NCBI GenBank assembly: GCA_005791855.1
Contig: SXUH01000181.1
Location: 1-8,777 of the forward strand
Reading direction: 5' to 3'
DNA from: Bdellovibrionales bacterium
GTDB lineage: Bacteria; Bdellovibrionota; Bacteriovoracia; Bacteriovoracales; Bacteriovoracaceae
Length of the DNA: 8,777 nt
Position 1 is the first letter of the stretch; each line of letters begins with the position of its first letter. The notes beneath the pieces were generated by a model, which was not told the origin of the DNA, searched no databases, and saw only the letters and a list, made by a program, of their open reading frames with translations. This document shows, one piece after another, positions 1 through 6,660 of the stretch. The position numbers and the translations under genes are program-made.

Positions 1-512
1 AACATCATCACGTTCACCTTCTGGTTGAACCCGCAGGTGACGTCGAGCTTGCGCACGAGGCTCTTCCGGTGGCAGCTCCCGTCCTTCGCGGCGTGGTCGA
101 ACTCCCGCATGGAGGAGCTCGTGTCGACCCAGAGGTCGAGGGCCGGCTTCGCGCTCTTCGCCTCGGCCCGCGCCGTCCCGCAGAAGACGTCGCAGTAGTT
201 CGTGCTCTCGCAGTTGAGCACGTCCCGGTCGACGGAGGCCCCGGTGGGGATGGTGGGCCCGGCCTCGACCGTCGGTCTGGCGTCGAAGTCCAGGTCGTCT
301 TTCTTGTACAGGCCGAACTGCGGATCGAAGCAGTAGTCTCCCATGACCTCGCACTGGAGCTCGGCGGTCTTCGCGGAGAACCGCACGTCGGGCCTCCGCA
401 AGAGCTCGCCGAGCTCCGAGACCTTCGCGTTCGAGAGGAACCAGACCTCGATGTCCTGAGGCACGGCGAACGCGGGGGCGCAGATGAAGAGGAGGATTAA
501 AAACTTACTCAC
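1..512 (-). CDS. Exported VWA-domain protein, 5' part only (runs off left edge)
   Basis: Reading leftward from a GTG at 512, 170 codons are open to the window edge, so the C-terminal part is missing. Residues 1-16 (MSKFLILLFICAPAFA) form a short Sec signal peptide with an A-F-A cleavage site. Residues 17-122 are polar, with six cysteines (C54, C61, C101, C107, C111 and later C147), which suggests disulfides in the periplasm or outside. At 124-135 the strand ALDLWVDTSSSM carries a D130-x-S132-x-S134 MIDAS metal-binding motif, the hallmark of a VWA domain, which binds proteins or other ligands through a divalent cation. The start is fixed because the preceding codon is the in-frame TAA stop of the upstream regulator (TAAGTG, zero spacing). 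No good Shine-Dalgarno sequence is at the right distance (AAAGGAA lies about 14 nt away), so translation probably depends on coupling. The partner or ligand cannot be told. Confidence 0.8.
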   Translation of the reverse strand, partial: MSKFLILLFICAPAFAVPQDIEVWFLSNAKVSELGELLRRPDVRFSAKTAELQCEVMGDYCFDPQFGLYKKDDLDFDARPTVEAGPTIPTGASVDRDVLNCESTNYCDVFCGTARAEAKSAKPALDLWVDTSSSMREFDHAAKDGSCHRKSLVRKLDVTCGFNQKVNVMM

Positions 513-1118
513 TTAGAATTCAACGTTCCTTTGGCGGAAGTATCGGAAGATAGCATCGCCCAAATCGACAATGAGGTCGCGGTCGTTCACGTCTAGGTTC
601 AAGAAGTCGTTCAGGTAGGCCTTCTGTCTCGGGGAGAGGGTTTCGAGCTTCTCCCGGATGGTGACGTCGGTCTTGGTCTGATTGAGCGGAGACTCTCCGA
701 ACGGCAGCGTCTGCTTCTTCCCGGCGACGTTGATCGTCGCCGTCGTCCTCCGGAGGGAGTCGGCCGCACCTCTTGAAACGGAATCGTTCCTCGACTGCGT
801 TTCGGTGTCGTTCCCGGAAGGCAGATCGGAAGGTTTCTGCTCTTTATAAAATTGAACCAGCCGCTTCAGCGTCTCCGTGGAATCTTCTTCCACCCCATCG
901 ATCACCTCGTGGAGAGGGATCCCCAGTGTTGCAATGAGATTTGCAACCAGTTGCTCGTCGACATTCGAAGTTTTCAAATTGAGAAATCTACTCATTGTGG
1001 AAATGCCCACGTTCATCATTTCTGATAAATCTTTCTGGGTGAGAGATCCTCGTAGTTGCATGTACTTACGTACTACTGCAAGGAAATTTTCTAAGAACTC
1101 TGGATTAAAGCGGATCAT
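513..1118 (-). CDS. XRE-like helix-turn-helix transcriptional regulator
   Basis: A 201-residue protein. Residues 26-46 (LTQKDLSEMMNVGISTMSRF) form a classic helix-turn-helix: helix 2 TQKDLSEMM, turn NVG, recognition helix ISTMSRFLN. This is followed by the LIATLGIPLHEVI segment typical of Cro/C1-type domains. Residues 95-155 are rich in Ser, Thr, Asp, Asn and Gln and look like a disordered linker. Residues 156-198 (from LETLSPRQKAYLNDFL) form a helical C-terminal domain that may dimerise or bind an effector. ATG 1118 is chosen because AAGGGGGTGG sits five bases upstream; the longer reading from TTG 1151 has no such signal. The gene is divergent from the pentapeptide-repeat gene, with inverted repeats in the 125-bp gap, and is joined end-to-start to the VWA gene. 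It is probably a repressor that controls itself and its divergent neighbour (inference). No sensor domain is recognisable. Confidence 0.85.
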   Translation of the reverse strand: MIRFNPEFLENFLAVVRKYMQLRGSLTQKDLSEMMNVGISTMSRFLNLKTSNVDEQLVANLIATLGIPLHEVIDGVEEDSTETLKRLVQFYKEQKPSDLPSGNDTETQSRNDSVSRGAADSLRRTTATINVAGKKQTLPFGESPLNQTKTDVTIREKLETLSPRQKAYLNDFLNLDVNDRDLIVDLGDAIFRYFRQRNVEF

Positions 1119-1120
1119 AT

Positions 1121-1130
1121 CCACCCCCTT
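1121..1130 (-). promoter_or_regulatory. Strong Shine-Dalgarno of the HTH gene
   Basis: On the minus strand AAGGGGGTGG precedes ATG 1118 with a five-base gap after the G-run. It decides the start in favour of ATG 1118 over the upstream in-frame TTG at 1151. Confidence 0.75.
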
Positions 1131-1168
1131 GAATTCCTTATCGGAATGCAAAAAAAATCCTTAATGCA

Positions 1169-1196
1169 ATTTTAATTCTTGACGCAATAGGTTAAA
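1169..1196 (-). promoter_or_regulatory. Possible facing promoter of the HTH gene
   Basis: On the minus strand TTTAAC (1196-1191, 3/6 to TTGACA) and TAAAAT (1174-1169, 5/6 to TATAAT) are 16 bases apart, giving a leader of about 44 nt before ATG 1118. It would overlap the rightward promoter, so one bound regulator could block both. The -35 box is weak. Confidence 0.35.
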
Positions 1197-1207
1197 TACT
1201 GTACTAT
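1179..1207 (+). promoter_or_regulatory. Sigma-70-type promoter of the pentapeptide-repeat gene
   Basis: TTGACG (1179-1184, 5/6 to TTGACA) is followed after exactly 17 bases by TACTAT (1202-1207, 4/6 to TATAAT). Transcription would start near 1213-1215, just downstream of the ATG-like triplet at 1214 or on it, leaving a roughly 30-nt leader before the Shine-Dalgarno and ATG 1244. The inverted repeats at 1184-1215 overlap the spacer and the -10 box. Confidence 0.6.
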
Positions 1208-1215
1208 TGCAGTAT
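1184..1215. promoter_or_regulatory. Nested inverted repeats, candidate operator
   Basis: Two perfect inverted repeats interlock. GCAATAG (1184-1190) pairs with CTATTGC (1204-1210) over 13 bases, and ATACTG (1196-1201) pairs with CAGTAT (1210-1215) over 8 bases. They cover the spacer, -10 and start region of the rightward promoter. Three direct copies of AATGCAA (1145-1151, 1163-1169, 1218-1224) flank them. Placed between an HTH regulator and its divergent neighbour, this is the expected site of an autoregulatory operator. Binding is inferred. Confidence 0.5.
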
Positions 1216-1243
1216 GGAATGCAAAGAACGCATCGGAGGAACC

Positions 1244-1681
1244 ATGATCACCCAAACAATTGAAATGACTCAATTCGTATCATCCGCCAGCTACCAGCTC
1301 GTTAAGGAAGAAGAGCTAACTGGCCTGGTCATCTCCTCCCAAACCCTCTCTAGCTCTTCCATTGTGAAGAGCTCCTACCAGCAAGTGGTTTTCTCCGATT
1401 GCGTATTCCATGCCTGTGAATTTAAAGGAGTCACCTTCTCCAATTGCGTCTTTGAAAATTGCAACTTTGAGTTTTCACATATAAGAGACTGTAAGTTTAT
1501 AAATTGCAATTTCACTAATTGCACATGGATAGCCGCTACATCAACAAATTCTAGTTATGTTGACTGTGATCTAGACTCGACTTTGATAAAGATCACTCAG
1601 ACATCCCTAAACTTAATTCATTTTAAGCGACAGGAAGACCACACTACAGACATCTACATCCAATTCGCCCACGCCGCTTAA
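1244..1681 (+). CDS. Small pentapeptide-repeat protein with a cysteine ladder
   Basis: A 145-residue protein without a signal peptide, likely cytoplasmic. From F50 to about I115 every fifth residue is F, I, W, Y or L (F50, F55, F60, F65, F70, F75, I80, F85, F90, W95, Y105, L110). The residue two before it is often Cys (C53, C58, C68, C73, C83, C88, C93, C108). This is the pentapeptide-repeat pattern that folds as a right-handed four-sided beta-helix, here about three coils. Some family members (Qnr, MfpA) mimic DNA and bind gyrase; nothing here shows that this one does. ATG 1244 is preferred because GGAGGA lies just upstream (1235-1240); ATG 1214 lies at the predicted transcription start and has no ribosome-binding site. 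Codons in the repeat core are clearly AT-richer than in smc, hinting at recent acquisition. It is divergent from the HTH regulator, its likely controller. Confidence 0.82.
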   Translation: MITQTIEMTQFVSSASYQLVKEEELTGLVISSQTLSSSSIVKSSYQQVVFSDCVFHACEFKGVTFSNCVFENCNFEFSHIRDCKFINCNFTNCTWIAATSTNSSYVDCDLDSTLIKITQTSLNLIHFKRQEDHTTDIYIQFAHAA

Positions 1682-1700
1682 ACCATCCATAGGAGTCCGC

Positions 1701-1781
1701 ATGAACTTAACTTTCTACGGGTTAACGCTCGTCCTGAATGTCTTCGGTCTAAGTGTTCTGATCAAGGCCTACGGGATCTAG
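1701..1781 (+). CDS. 26-residue hydrophobic mini-protein
   Basis: ATG 1701 follows AGGAG (1691-1695) at an ideal five-base gap, and the frame runs to TAG at 1779-1781. The peptide begins MNLTFYGLTLVLNVFGLSV and ends LIKAYGI. It is almost wholly hydrophobic, with a single lysine near the C-terminus, as expected for a one-pass membrane micro-protein. It begins 19 nt after the pentapeptide-repeat gene stop and is probably cotranscribed with it. It ends 16 nt before the convergent lolA stop codon. It could be a membrane partner, a type I toxin-like peptide or a leader; no homologue is recognised. Support is the ribosome-binding site, the position and the coherent hydrophobicity. Confidence 0.5.
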   Translation: MNLTFYGLTLVLNVFGLSVLIKAYGI

Positions 1782-1797
1782 GGGAGGAACTTCCACT

Positions 1798-2412
1798 TTA
1801 CTTCGTGACCTTCGTCTTCGGCGGAACGGTGAAGACGAAGGTGCTCGGCTGGAAGTTCACCTCTTCCTTCAGATCGAGGAACTTCAGCGTCACCTTCCGG
1901 CCATCGGCGTAGACCAGCACGAGCTTCTCGAACTCGCTGAGCTTCTGGACGTCCTTGGCGTTCTTCTGGGCCTCGAGGTGCACTTCCCTCAGGGTCATGT
2001 CCTTCTGGACGTTCTTGGCGAAGCTCAGGATGAGCTCCTTCCCTCTGTAGGCGTGGGTGAAGAGCTTCGAGCCTTCGATCCCGTCCTTGATGGAGTCGAG
2101 GAACTTCGTGATCGGGAGCCGGTTCGACTTCTGGATCGTGACCTGCCCCTCTTCGCCCTTCACAAAGGGAGGAACGTAGTACCAGCTCTTGTCCGGGTTG
2201 CTCACGAAGGTGGAGGGATCCGGCGAGGTCTTCTCGTAGCGCACGTGGCCCGGGTACTTGTAGTCGATCTTCCCGTAGGCCTTCTTCTCCTTGCCGGTGG
2301 CCACGGAGACGAAGCTCTCTTCGAAGTTCGCCGAGAACGACGACGGGACGAAGCTCTTGGCGAAGCCCGCGGTGGATAGGAGCAGGCCGAAACAAAGACC
2401 CAGGTGCTTCAT
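1798..2412 (-). CDS. lolA: Outer-membrane lipoprotein carrier protein LolA
   Basis: A 204-residue protein. LolA accepts mature lipoproteins from the LolCDE ABC transporter at the inner membrane and carries them through the periplasm to the outer membrane. Residues 1-18 (MKHLGLCFGLLLSTAGFA) are a signal peptide cleaved before KSF, and the mature chain has no cysteine, so it is soluble. Family landmarks follow in order: FSANFEES (26-33); the GKIDYKYPGHVRYE segment (47-60), equivalent to the 'GKFWFKRPGRFRWEY' type; SNPDKSWYYVP (71-81); and the C-terminal YADGRKVTLKF and FVFTVPPKTKV segments (168-202). The length is normal for LolA. ATG 2412 follows the smc stop by 10 nt and has AGAGGG in the gap, so it is translated from the smc transcript. 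Sequence divergence from enterobacterial LolA is large, but the order of motifs is persuasive. Confidence 0.85.
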   Translation of the reverse strand: MKHLGLCFGLLLSTAGFAKSFVPSSFSANFEESFVSVATGKEKKAYGKIDYKYPGHVRYEKTSPDPSTFVSNPDKSWYYVPPFVKGEEGQVTIQKSNRLPITKFLDSIKDGIEGSKLFTHAYRGKELILSFAKNVQKDMTLREVHLEAQKNAKDVQKLSEFEKLVLVYADGRKVTLKFLDLKEEVNFQPSTFVFTVPPKTKVTK

Positions 2413-2422
2413 GTTCCCTCTC

Positions 2423-5400
2423 TTAGTGGAGCTGGACCGAGACGGCCTTCGAGACGCCCGGTTCCTGCATGGTCACACCGTAGAGTGTATCATTTAATTC
2501 CATGGTTTTCTTGTTGTGCGTGATCAAAATGAACTGGGATTCCGAGCTCATCTCTCGGAGAAGCTCGTTGAACCGGCCCACGTTGGCGTCGTCCAGCGGC
2601 GCGTCCACCTCATCCAGGAGACAGAACGGCGACGGCTTCACGAGGAAGATCGAGAAGATGAGGGACACGGCCGTCATCGCCTTCTCTCCCCCGGACATGA
2701 GGGTGATGGATTGCATCTTCTTCCCCGGAGGCTGGGCGATGATGTCGACGCCGCACTCGATGGAGTCGAGGTCGCCGGTGACCTCGAGCCGGGCGGAGCC
2801 CCCGCCGAAGATGATCGGGAAGACCTTCGAGAACCGTTCGTTCACCTCCGTGAAGGCTTCCTTGAAGCGGAGCTTTGACTTCTCGTCGATGTGGAGGATC
2901 GCCGTCTGGAGGTCGGTCATGGAGCGCTTGAGCTCTTCCTCCTGGGACTTCAGGAAGTCGTGCCGGAGCTTCTGCCGGTCGTAGTCTTCGATGGCCTGCC
3001 AGTTGATCTCCCCGAGGCGGTTGAACTCGGTCTTGTACTCCTTGAACTTCTCCCGGGCTTCCTTGATCTGCCCCGGGAAGCGCTTCTCGAACTCGAAGTC
3101 CTGGTGCTCGATGCGGATCTGCCCGTCCTCCGACTCCATCACGTACATGGCGGAGACGTCCTTAAGGTCCGCCACCTTGTCGGCGGGGATCTCGAGGTGC
3201 CGGAGGATGACGGCCCGGAGGTCGATCCGGTACCGCTCGAAGATGTCCTTCACCAGGAGCTCTTCCTCCTGGATGATCTGCGAGGTCTTGAGCTCGAGCT
3301 CGACGTTATCTTTCTCGATCTTGTTGATCCGCGAGACGATGGTCTTGAGCTCGGACTCCTTGTCCTGCATGGAGAAGAGGACCTGGGAGATCTGGTCCTT
3401 CAGGAGGTTCAGGAAGGTCTCCTTCTCCGAGAGGACCTCCGCCATCTCGCGGTTGGACGCCTCGACGGCTTCGGCTTCCTGCTGGGCCGCCTCGCTCTCC
3501 GCCCGGAAGGTCTCCAGGTGCGCGAGGTTGGCCTCCTGCTTTTCCTTGTAGCGGTCGATCTGCGCGGTGACGTCGCCGATCTGCGAGCTCAGGGAGTTCA
3601 GGTGCTGCTTGTAGCTCTGGGACTTCACCTTGAGCTCCATCATCTCGTCGCGCTCGTTCTCGTAGCTCATCTTGAGCTCGTGGTAGCGGCCCTCGAGGTC
3701 TTCGACCTCGCCGGAGAGCTCCTTCACCGTTTCGGCGACCGCTTCCTTGGCGTCGACGATCTTCTCGTCGGCCTCCGTGAGGGCGAAGCGCTGCCGGGAG
3801 GTTTCCTGCTTCCGGCCCTGGAGGATCTGGAGCCGCGAGGAGTTGGATGACTGATTCGCCTCCTTGGACTCGAGGGCGGCCTTGGTGGAGACGTAGATCG
3901 TGTTGACCTCGTGGAACTCCCGGGTCCGCGTCTCGAGGGCCCCGCGCTTCTCGGCGAGGGTCTTCTCCAGCTCCCTGATCCGGGCCTCGAGGTCGCCGAG
4001 GAGGGTTTGCTTCTCGGTGAGGAGGAGGCCCAGCTCCTGGATGAGGTTGTTCCGCTGGACCATCCCCTGGGCTTCGGAGGCGGAGTTGTTCCGGACGCCG
4101 TAGACGACGGAGTTCCCGATCTTCTTGATGAGGACCTTCCCGTCCTTGGAGACGAGGCCCTTGAACTGGATGTCCGGGTTGATCTTCGCGGCGAGCTCCG
4201 GCGTGAGGTTCTCCACCACGAAGAAGCCGTTCAGGATCTTCCCGAGCCGCTGGGCGTACTCCGGGTTGTTGATCCGGATGATCTCGCTCAGGGCCTTGAG
4301 GTCCCGGCAGCCCTGGGTCTCGAGCCGGCCGATGGACTCCGCGGAGATGACCGCGTCGAGGGGCCAGAGGACGTCGACGGTGGCCTCGAACTCGCTCACG
4401 AGGTTCGTGAAGGCGTCCCTACCGAGGGTGGTAAGGACGGCGTCCATGGACTCGCCGATGAGCTGCTCGACGGCGGTGGCGTACTCCGGGTCGCACTCGA
4501 TGAGCTTCCCGAGGACCTCGAGGGATCCGTCGTCCACTTTCTTCACGAGCTCGACGGCGCCGGCCCGGCGCCCCTCGGAGGAGTTGTTGATTTCGATGAG
4601 GGAACTGCGCTTGGACTCGAGCTGGATGACGTCCCGGGAGAGGTCCCGGTAGGCGGCGTCCTTCGCCTTGAGTTCGGCACTGGCCGCGTCGACCTCGGCC
4701 GTGAGCTTCGAGAGGATGCCCCGGAGCTCTTCGACCTTCGCCGCGGAGGTCTTCACCTTGGTCCGGTCCTTCAGGAGGTCGTCGGTGAAGTTCGACGTGC
4801 TCTTCTCGAGGGTCTCAATCTCGAGGGTGAGGTCCTGGAGCAGGCGCGAGTACTCTTCGAGCTTGGAGGAGTTCTTGAAGGCTTCGGTGTCCAGCGACTG
4901 GAACCGGTCCTTGGCCGCCGTCAGCCCCTTCCGCTTCTCCGTGAGCTCTTCCTCGAGGTCGAACATCTGGGTCTTCAGGAGGTCGACCTTCTCCTCCAGG
5001 GAGGAGAAGTCCATCTGCTCGTAGTTGGCGGACTCGAGGTCCGCGAGCTGCGCCTGGAGGGCCTCGAGGCGCTGGGTGCGCTTCTCGATGTCCACCGAGA
5101 GCTCCTGGTTTTCCCGGTTCGCGCGGTCGATGTGGCGTTCCTTCTCGATCGACGACTTCTTGAGGTGCTTGACCTTCTCCTCGGCGGCGGCGAGCTCGCG
5201 GGAGTGGGTGTTGTAGTCGTCCTGGGCGACGTCGATCCGCTCCATCATGTCGGCCTTCTGGATCTTCTCGTCTTCGAGGAGGAGGTCGATCTGGTTCCGG
5301 CGGAGGGTGAGGTTCTCGAGCTCCGTCTTCCGCGCCTCGAGGGTGGTGTCCGCGGAGACGAAGTCCTGGATGAAGTCGAGCTCCTTGTGGGACTCGACGA

Positions 5401-6100
5401 TGAGCTCGTACTTCTTGATCCGCTCCCGGAGCGTGCGGGCCTTCTCGGCCTTCTCCGCCTGGCGCTCGAGGTTCTTCAGGTTCTTGTAGATCTCGGCCTG
5501 GAGGTCCTCCAGCCGGACGAGGTTCGCCTGGGTCTGCTCGATCTTCTTGAGCGACTCGCGCTTCCGGAGCTTGAACTTCGTGATCCCGGCCACCTCTTCG
5601 ATCATCACCCGTCGCTCCTCCGGCTTGGCCTGGACGAGCTTGTTGATCTCCCCCTGGGCGATGATCGAGTACGACTTGGCCCCCGCGCCGGTGTCCATGA
5701 ACACTTCGTGGATGTCTTTGAGCCGGGCCTGCTCGTTGTTGATCCGGTACTCGGTCTCGCCGTTGCGGTAGAGCTTCCGGGTGAGCTGGATCTCGGAGGG
5801 CTTGGCCACCGCTCCGTTGATGTGGATGTGCTTGCCGTTGACGTTATCGAGGACGAGGGTCACCTCGGCGAAGGACGCCGGAGAATACTTCGCGGACCCG
5901 GAGAAGATCAAGTCCTTCATGTTGGTCCCGCGCAGGTGCTTGGCGGACTGCTCCCCCATCACCCAGAAGAGCGCGTCGACGATGTTCGATTTCCCGCAAC
6001 CATTGGGCCCGACGATCCCGGTGATCCCTTCGTCGAAGTGGATGACCGTCTTGTCCTTAAATGATTTGAAACCTTGGATGATGAGGCGGTTAAGTCTCAT
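2423..6100 (-). CDS. smc: Chromosome segregation ATPase SMC
   Basis: A full-length 1225-residue SMC that organises and separates chromosomes as a ring-shaped dimer, normally with ScpA and ScpB (not in this window). The N-terminal head has Walker A GPNGCGKS (31-38), an HLRG R-loop (55-58), the Q-loop Q149 in SIIAQGEINKLV, and the conserved EERRVMIEEVAGITKFK (161-177). Long coiled coils run at about 170-510 and 680-1040, flanking a hinge at about 515-675. The C-terminal head has signature LMSGGEK (1134-1140), Walker B FCLLDE (1159-1164, catalytic E1164) and H-loop H1195 in ILITHN. Every ATPase motif is intact. The hinge lacks the double glycine usual near its end; GNSVVYGVRNNSASEAQGMV stands there. 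ATG 6100 is preceded by AGAGGT about seven bases upstream. lolA follows in the same operon. Base composition is strongly GC-biased at third positions. Confidence 0.97.
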   Translation of the reverse strand: MRLNRLIIQGFKSFKDKTVIHFDEGITGIVGPNGCGKSNIVDALFWVMGEQSAKHLRGTNMKDLIFSGSAKYSPASFAEVTLVLDNVNGKHIHINGAVAKPSEIQLTRKLYRNGETEYRINNEQARLKDIHEVFMDTGAGAKSYSIIAQGEINKLVQAKPEERRVMIEEVAGITKFKLRKRESLKKIEQTQANLVRLEDLQAEIYKNLKNLERQAEKAEKARTLRERIKKYELIVESHKELDFIQDFVSADTTLEARKTELENLTLRRNQIDLLLEDEKIQKADMMERIDVAQDDYNTHSRELAAAEEKVKHLKKSSIEKERHIDRANRENQELSVDIEKRTQRLEALQAQLADLESANYEQMDFSSLEEKVDLLKTQMFDLEEELTEKRKGLTAAKDRFQSLDTEAFKNSSKLEEYSRLLQDLTLEIETLEKSTSNFTDDLLKDRTKVKTSAAKVEELRGILSKLTAEVDAASAELKAKDAAYRDLSRDVIQLESKRSSLIEINNSSEGRRAGAVELVKKVDDGSLEVLGKLIECDPEYATAVEQLIGESMDAVLTTLGRDAFTNLVSEFEATVDVLWPLDAVISAESIGRLETQGCRDLKALSEIIRINNPEYAQRLGKILNGFFVVENLTPELAAKINPDIQFKGLVSKDGKVLIKKIGNSVVYGVRNNSASEAQGMVQRNNLIQELGLLLTEKQTLLGDLEARIRELEKTLAEKRGALETRTREFHEVNTIYVSTKAALESKEANQSSNSSRLQILQGRKQETSRQRFALTEADEKIVDAKEAVAETVKELSGEVEDLEGRYHELKMSYENERDEMMELKVKSQSYKQHLNSLSSQIGDVTAQIDRYKEKQEANLAHLETFRAESEAAQQEAEAVEASNREMAEVLSEKETFLNLLKDQISQVLFSMQDKESELKTIVSRINKIEKDNVELELKTSQIIQEEELLVKDIFERYRIDLRAVILRHLEIPADKVADLKDVSAMYVMESEDGQIRIEHQDFEFEKRFPGQIKEAREKFKEYKTEFNRLGEINWQAIEDYDRQKLRHDFLKSQEEELKRSMTDLQTAILHIDEKSKLRFKEAFTEVNERFSKVFPIIFGGGSARLEVTGDLDSIECGVDIIAQPPGKKMQSITLMSGGEKAMTAVSLIFSIFLVKPSPFCLLDEVDAPLDDANVGRFNELLREMSSESQFILITHNKKTMELNDTLYGVTMQEPGVSKAVSVQLH

Positions 6101-6140
6101 GAGTCTGACCTCTCGGGGGAATGAATTTCTGTGTCTTCTT

Positions 6141-6240
6141 CACTCAGATAATCGTTTATTGACTCATCATCCCTAAAGAAGGGTGGCCTGTCTATTTTTT
6201 TTGGAATTTTCACTCATAATCCACTGTCAATGACTCAACG
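6141..6240. repeat. Duplicated CACTCA/GACTCA motif pair in the smc upstream region
   Basis: On the plus strand CACTCAGATAAT (6141-6152) and GACTCATCAT (6161-6170) are followed about 70 bases later by CACTCATAAT (6211-6220) and GACTCAACG (6232-6240). Spacing within the pairs is 20 and 21 bases. Both GACTCA copies belong to the heptamer TGACTCA (6160-6166, 6231-6237). The block lies between the smc start and the sigma-54-like promoter, so it may be an activator or repressor site for either gene. The rest of the 279-bp spacer (6101-6379) holds no convincing open frame. Confidence 0.45.
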
Positions 6241-6322
6241 CTGCCTCCTCTCATAAATCCCCATTTTCGACTGAAACTGTTGCAAAAAACCCCATCTTCT
6301 CCTCTGAAAAGTGCCTATCCGC

Positions 6323-6338
6323 TGGCACGGAATGTGCT
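6323..6338 (+). promoter_or_regulatory. Sigma-54 (RpoN) promoter candidate
   Basis: TGGCACGGAATGTGCT matches the -24/-12 consensus TGGCACG-N4-TTGC(A/T) at every fixed position except one (GTGC for TTGC). The invariant GG and GC dinucleotides are correctly spaced, and the preceding base is the favoured C. Transcription would begin about 12 bases after the GC, near 6349, leaving a roughly 30-nt leader to ATG 6380. Such promoters need an AAA+ enhancer-binding activator; the motif pairs 90-180 bp upstream lie where its sites would be expected. Confidence 0.6.
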
Positions 6339-6379
6339 CATAAAATTGGATCACTAACTCCACATCACAAGGGGAAAAT

Positions 6380-6640
6380 ATGAGTCCAAAATTCTTCGTC
6401 CACAAAATGCGTGAAGTAGCTTCCTTCCTCCAGATCATGAAGGGGAAGATCACCGGTAGCAAGCAGGAGCGAATCAAGGGCGTCGACAATGCCCTCGATG
6501 CCATGAAGGATGAGAGGCAGGTCTACCTGGATGAGAAGCAAGAAGCATTAAACAAGTCCAATTCTCGAACTAAGAAAAAATTCAATGGTAACAATGAAAA
6601 GGTCATCCGAGAATCCAGCCAGGACATATCAGCTATTTAA
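6380..6640 (+). CDS. Small charged protein of unknown function
   Basis: An 86-residue protein with no recognised family. ATG 6380 follows AAGGGG (6369-6374) at a five-base gap, a good ribosome-binding site. There is no signal peptide or membrane segment, so it is predicted cytoplasmic. Residues 1-58 alternate hydrophobic and charged positions (FFVHKMREVASFLQIMKGKI, then VDNALDAMKDERQVYLDEKQ) and should form amphipathic helices, perhaps a coiled-coil pair. Residues 59-86 are polar and Lys/Asn/Ser-rich (KSNSRTKKKF, NGNNEK) and probably disordered. It is the first gene after the sigma-54-like promoter and precedes the S51 peptidase gene by 37 nt, so the two may share a transcript. Codons become AT-richer toward the 3' end. 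The antisense open frame over 6235-6504 has no comparable start signal. The gene call is fairly secure; the function is unknown. Confidence 0.65.
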   Translation: MSPKFFVHKMREVASFLQIMKGKITGSKQERIKGVDNALDAMKDERQVYLDEKQEALNKSNSRTKKKFNGNNEKVIRESSQDISAI

Positions 6641-6660
6641 GTAACCATCCGGGAGGAGTT

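Noticed and set aside
69..500. 143-codon plus-strand open frame at the left edge
   Set aside because: It is antisense to the VWA-protein frame, which has a signal peptide and a MIDAS motif; the antisense product has no recognisable features.
1119..1151. Upstream TTG start (1151) for the HTH protein
   Set aside because: No ribosome-binding site precedes it, whereas ATG 1118 has a very strong one; the predicted leftward transcript would barely include the TTG.
1214..1243. Upstream ATG (1214) for the pentapeptide-repeat protein
   Set aside because: It falls at the predicted transcription start inside an inverted repeat and lacks a ribosome-binding site; GGAGGA favours ATG 1244.
1778..2395. 205-codon minus-strand frame overlapping lolA
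   Set aside because: It is an Arg/Glu/Pro-rich shadow of lolA in another frame; LolA motifs and the ribosome-binding site support the lolA frame.
3911..6064. A 717-codon plus-strand open frame, and several shorter ones, opposite smc
   Set aside because: Composition is dominated by Leu, Asp, Glu, Gly and Val, as expected from the reverse of GC-biased codons. There are no motifs, and the minus strand encodes an intact SMC.
6121..6162. 13-codon frame MNFCVFFTQIIVY after a GGGGGA
   Set aside because: The G-run is one base from the ATG, too close to serve as a Shine-Dalgarno sequence, and the frame lies in the smc leader region.
6235..6504. 89-codon minus-strand open frame in the smc upstream region
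   Set aside because: No start signal and no coherent composition; it is antisense to the 86-residue gene and covers the sigma-54-like promoter.
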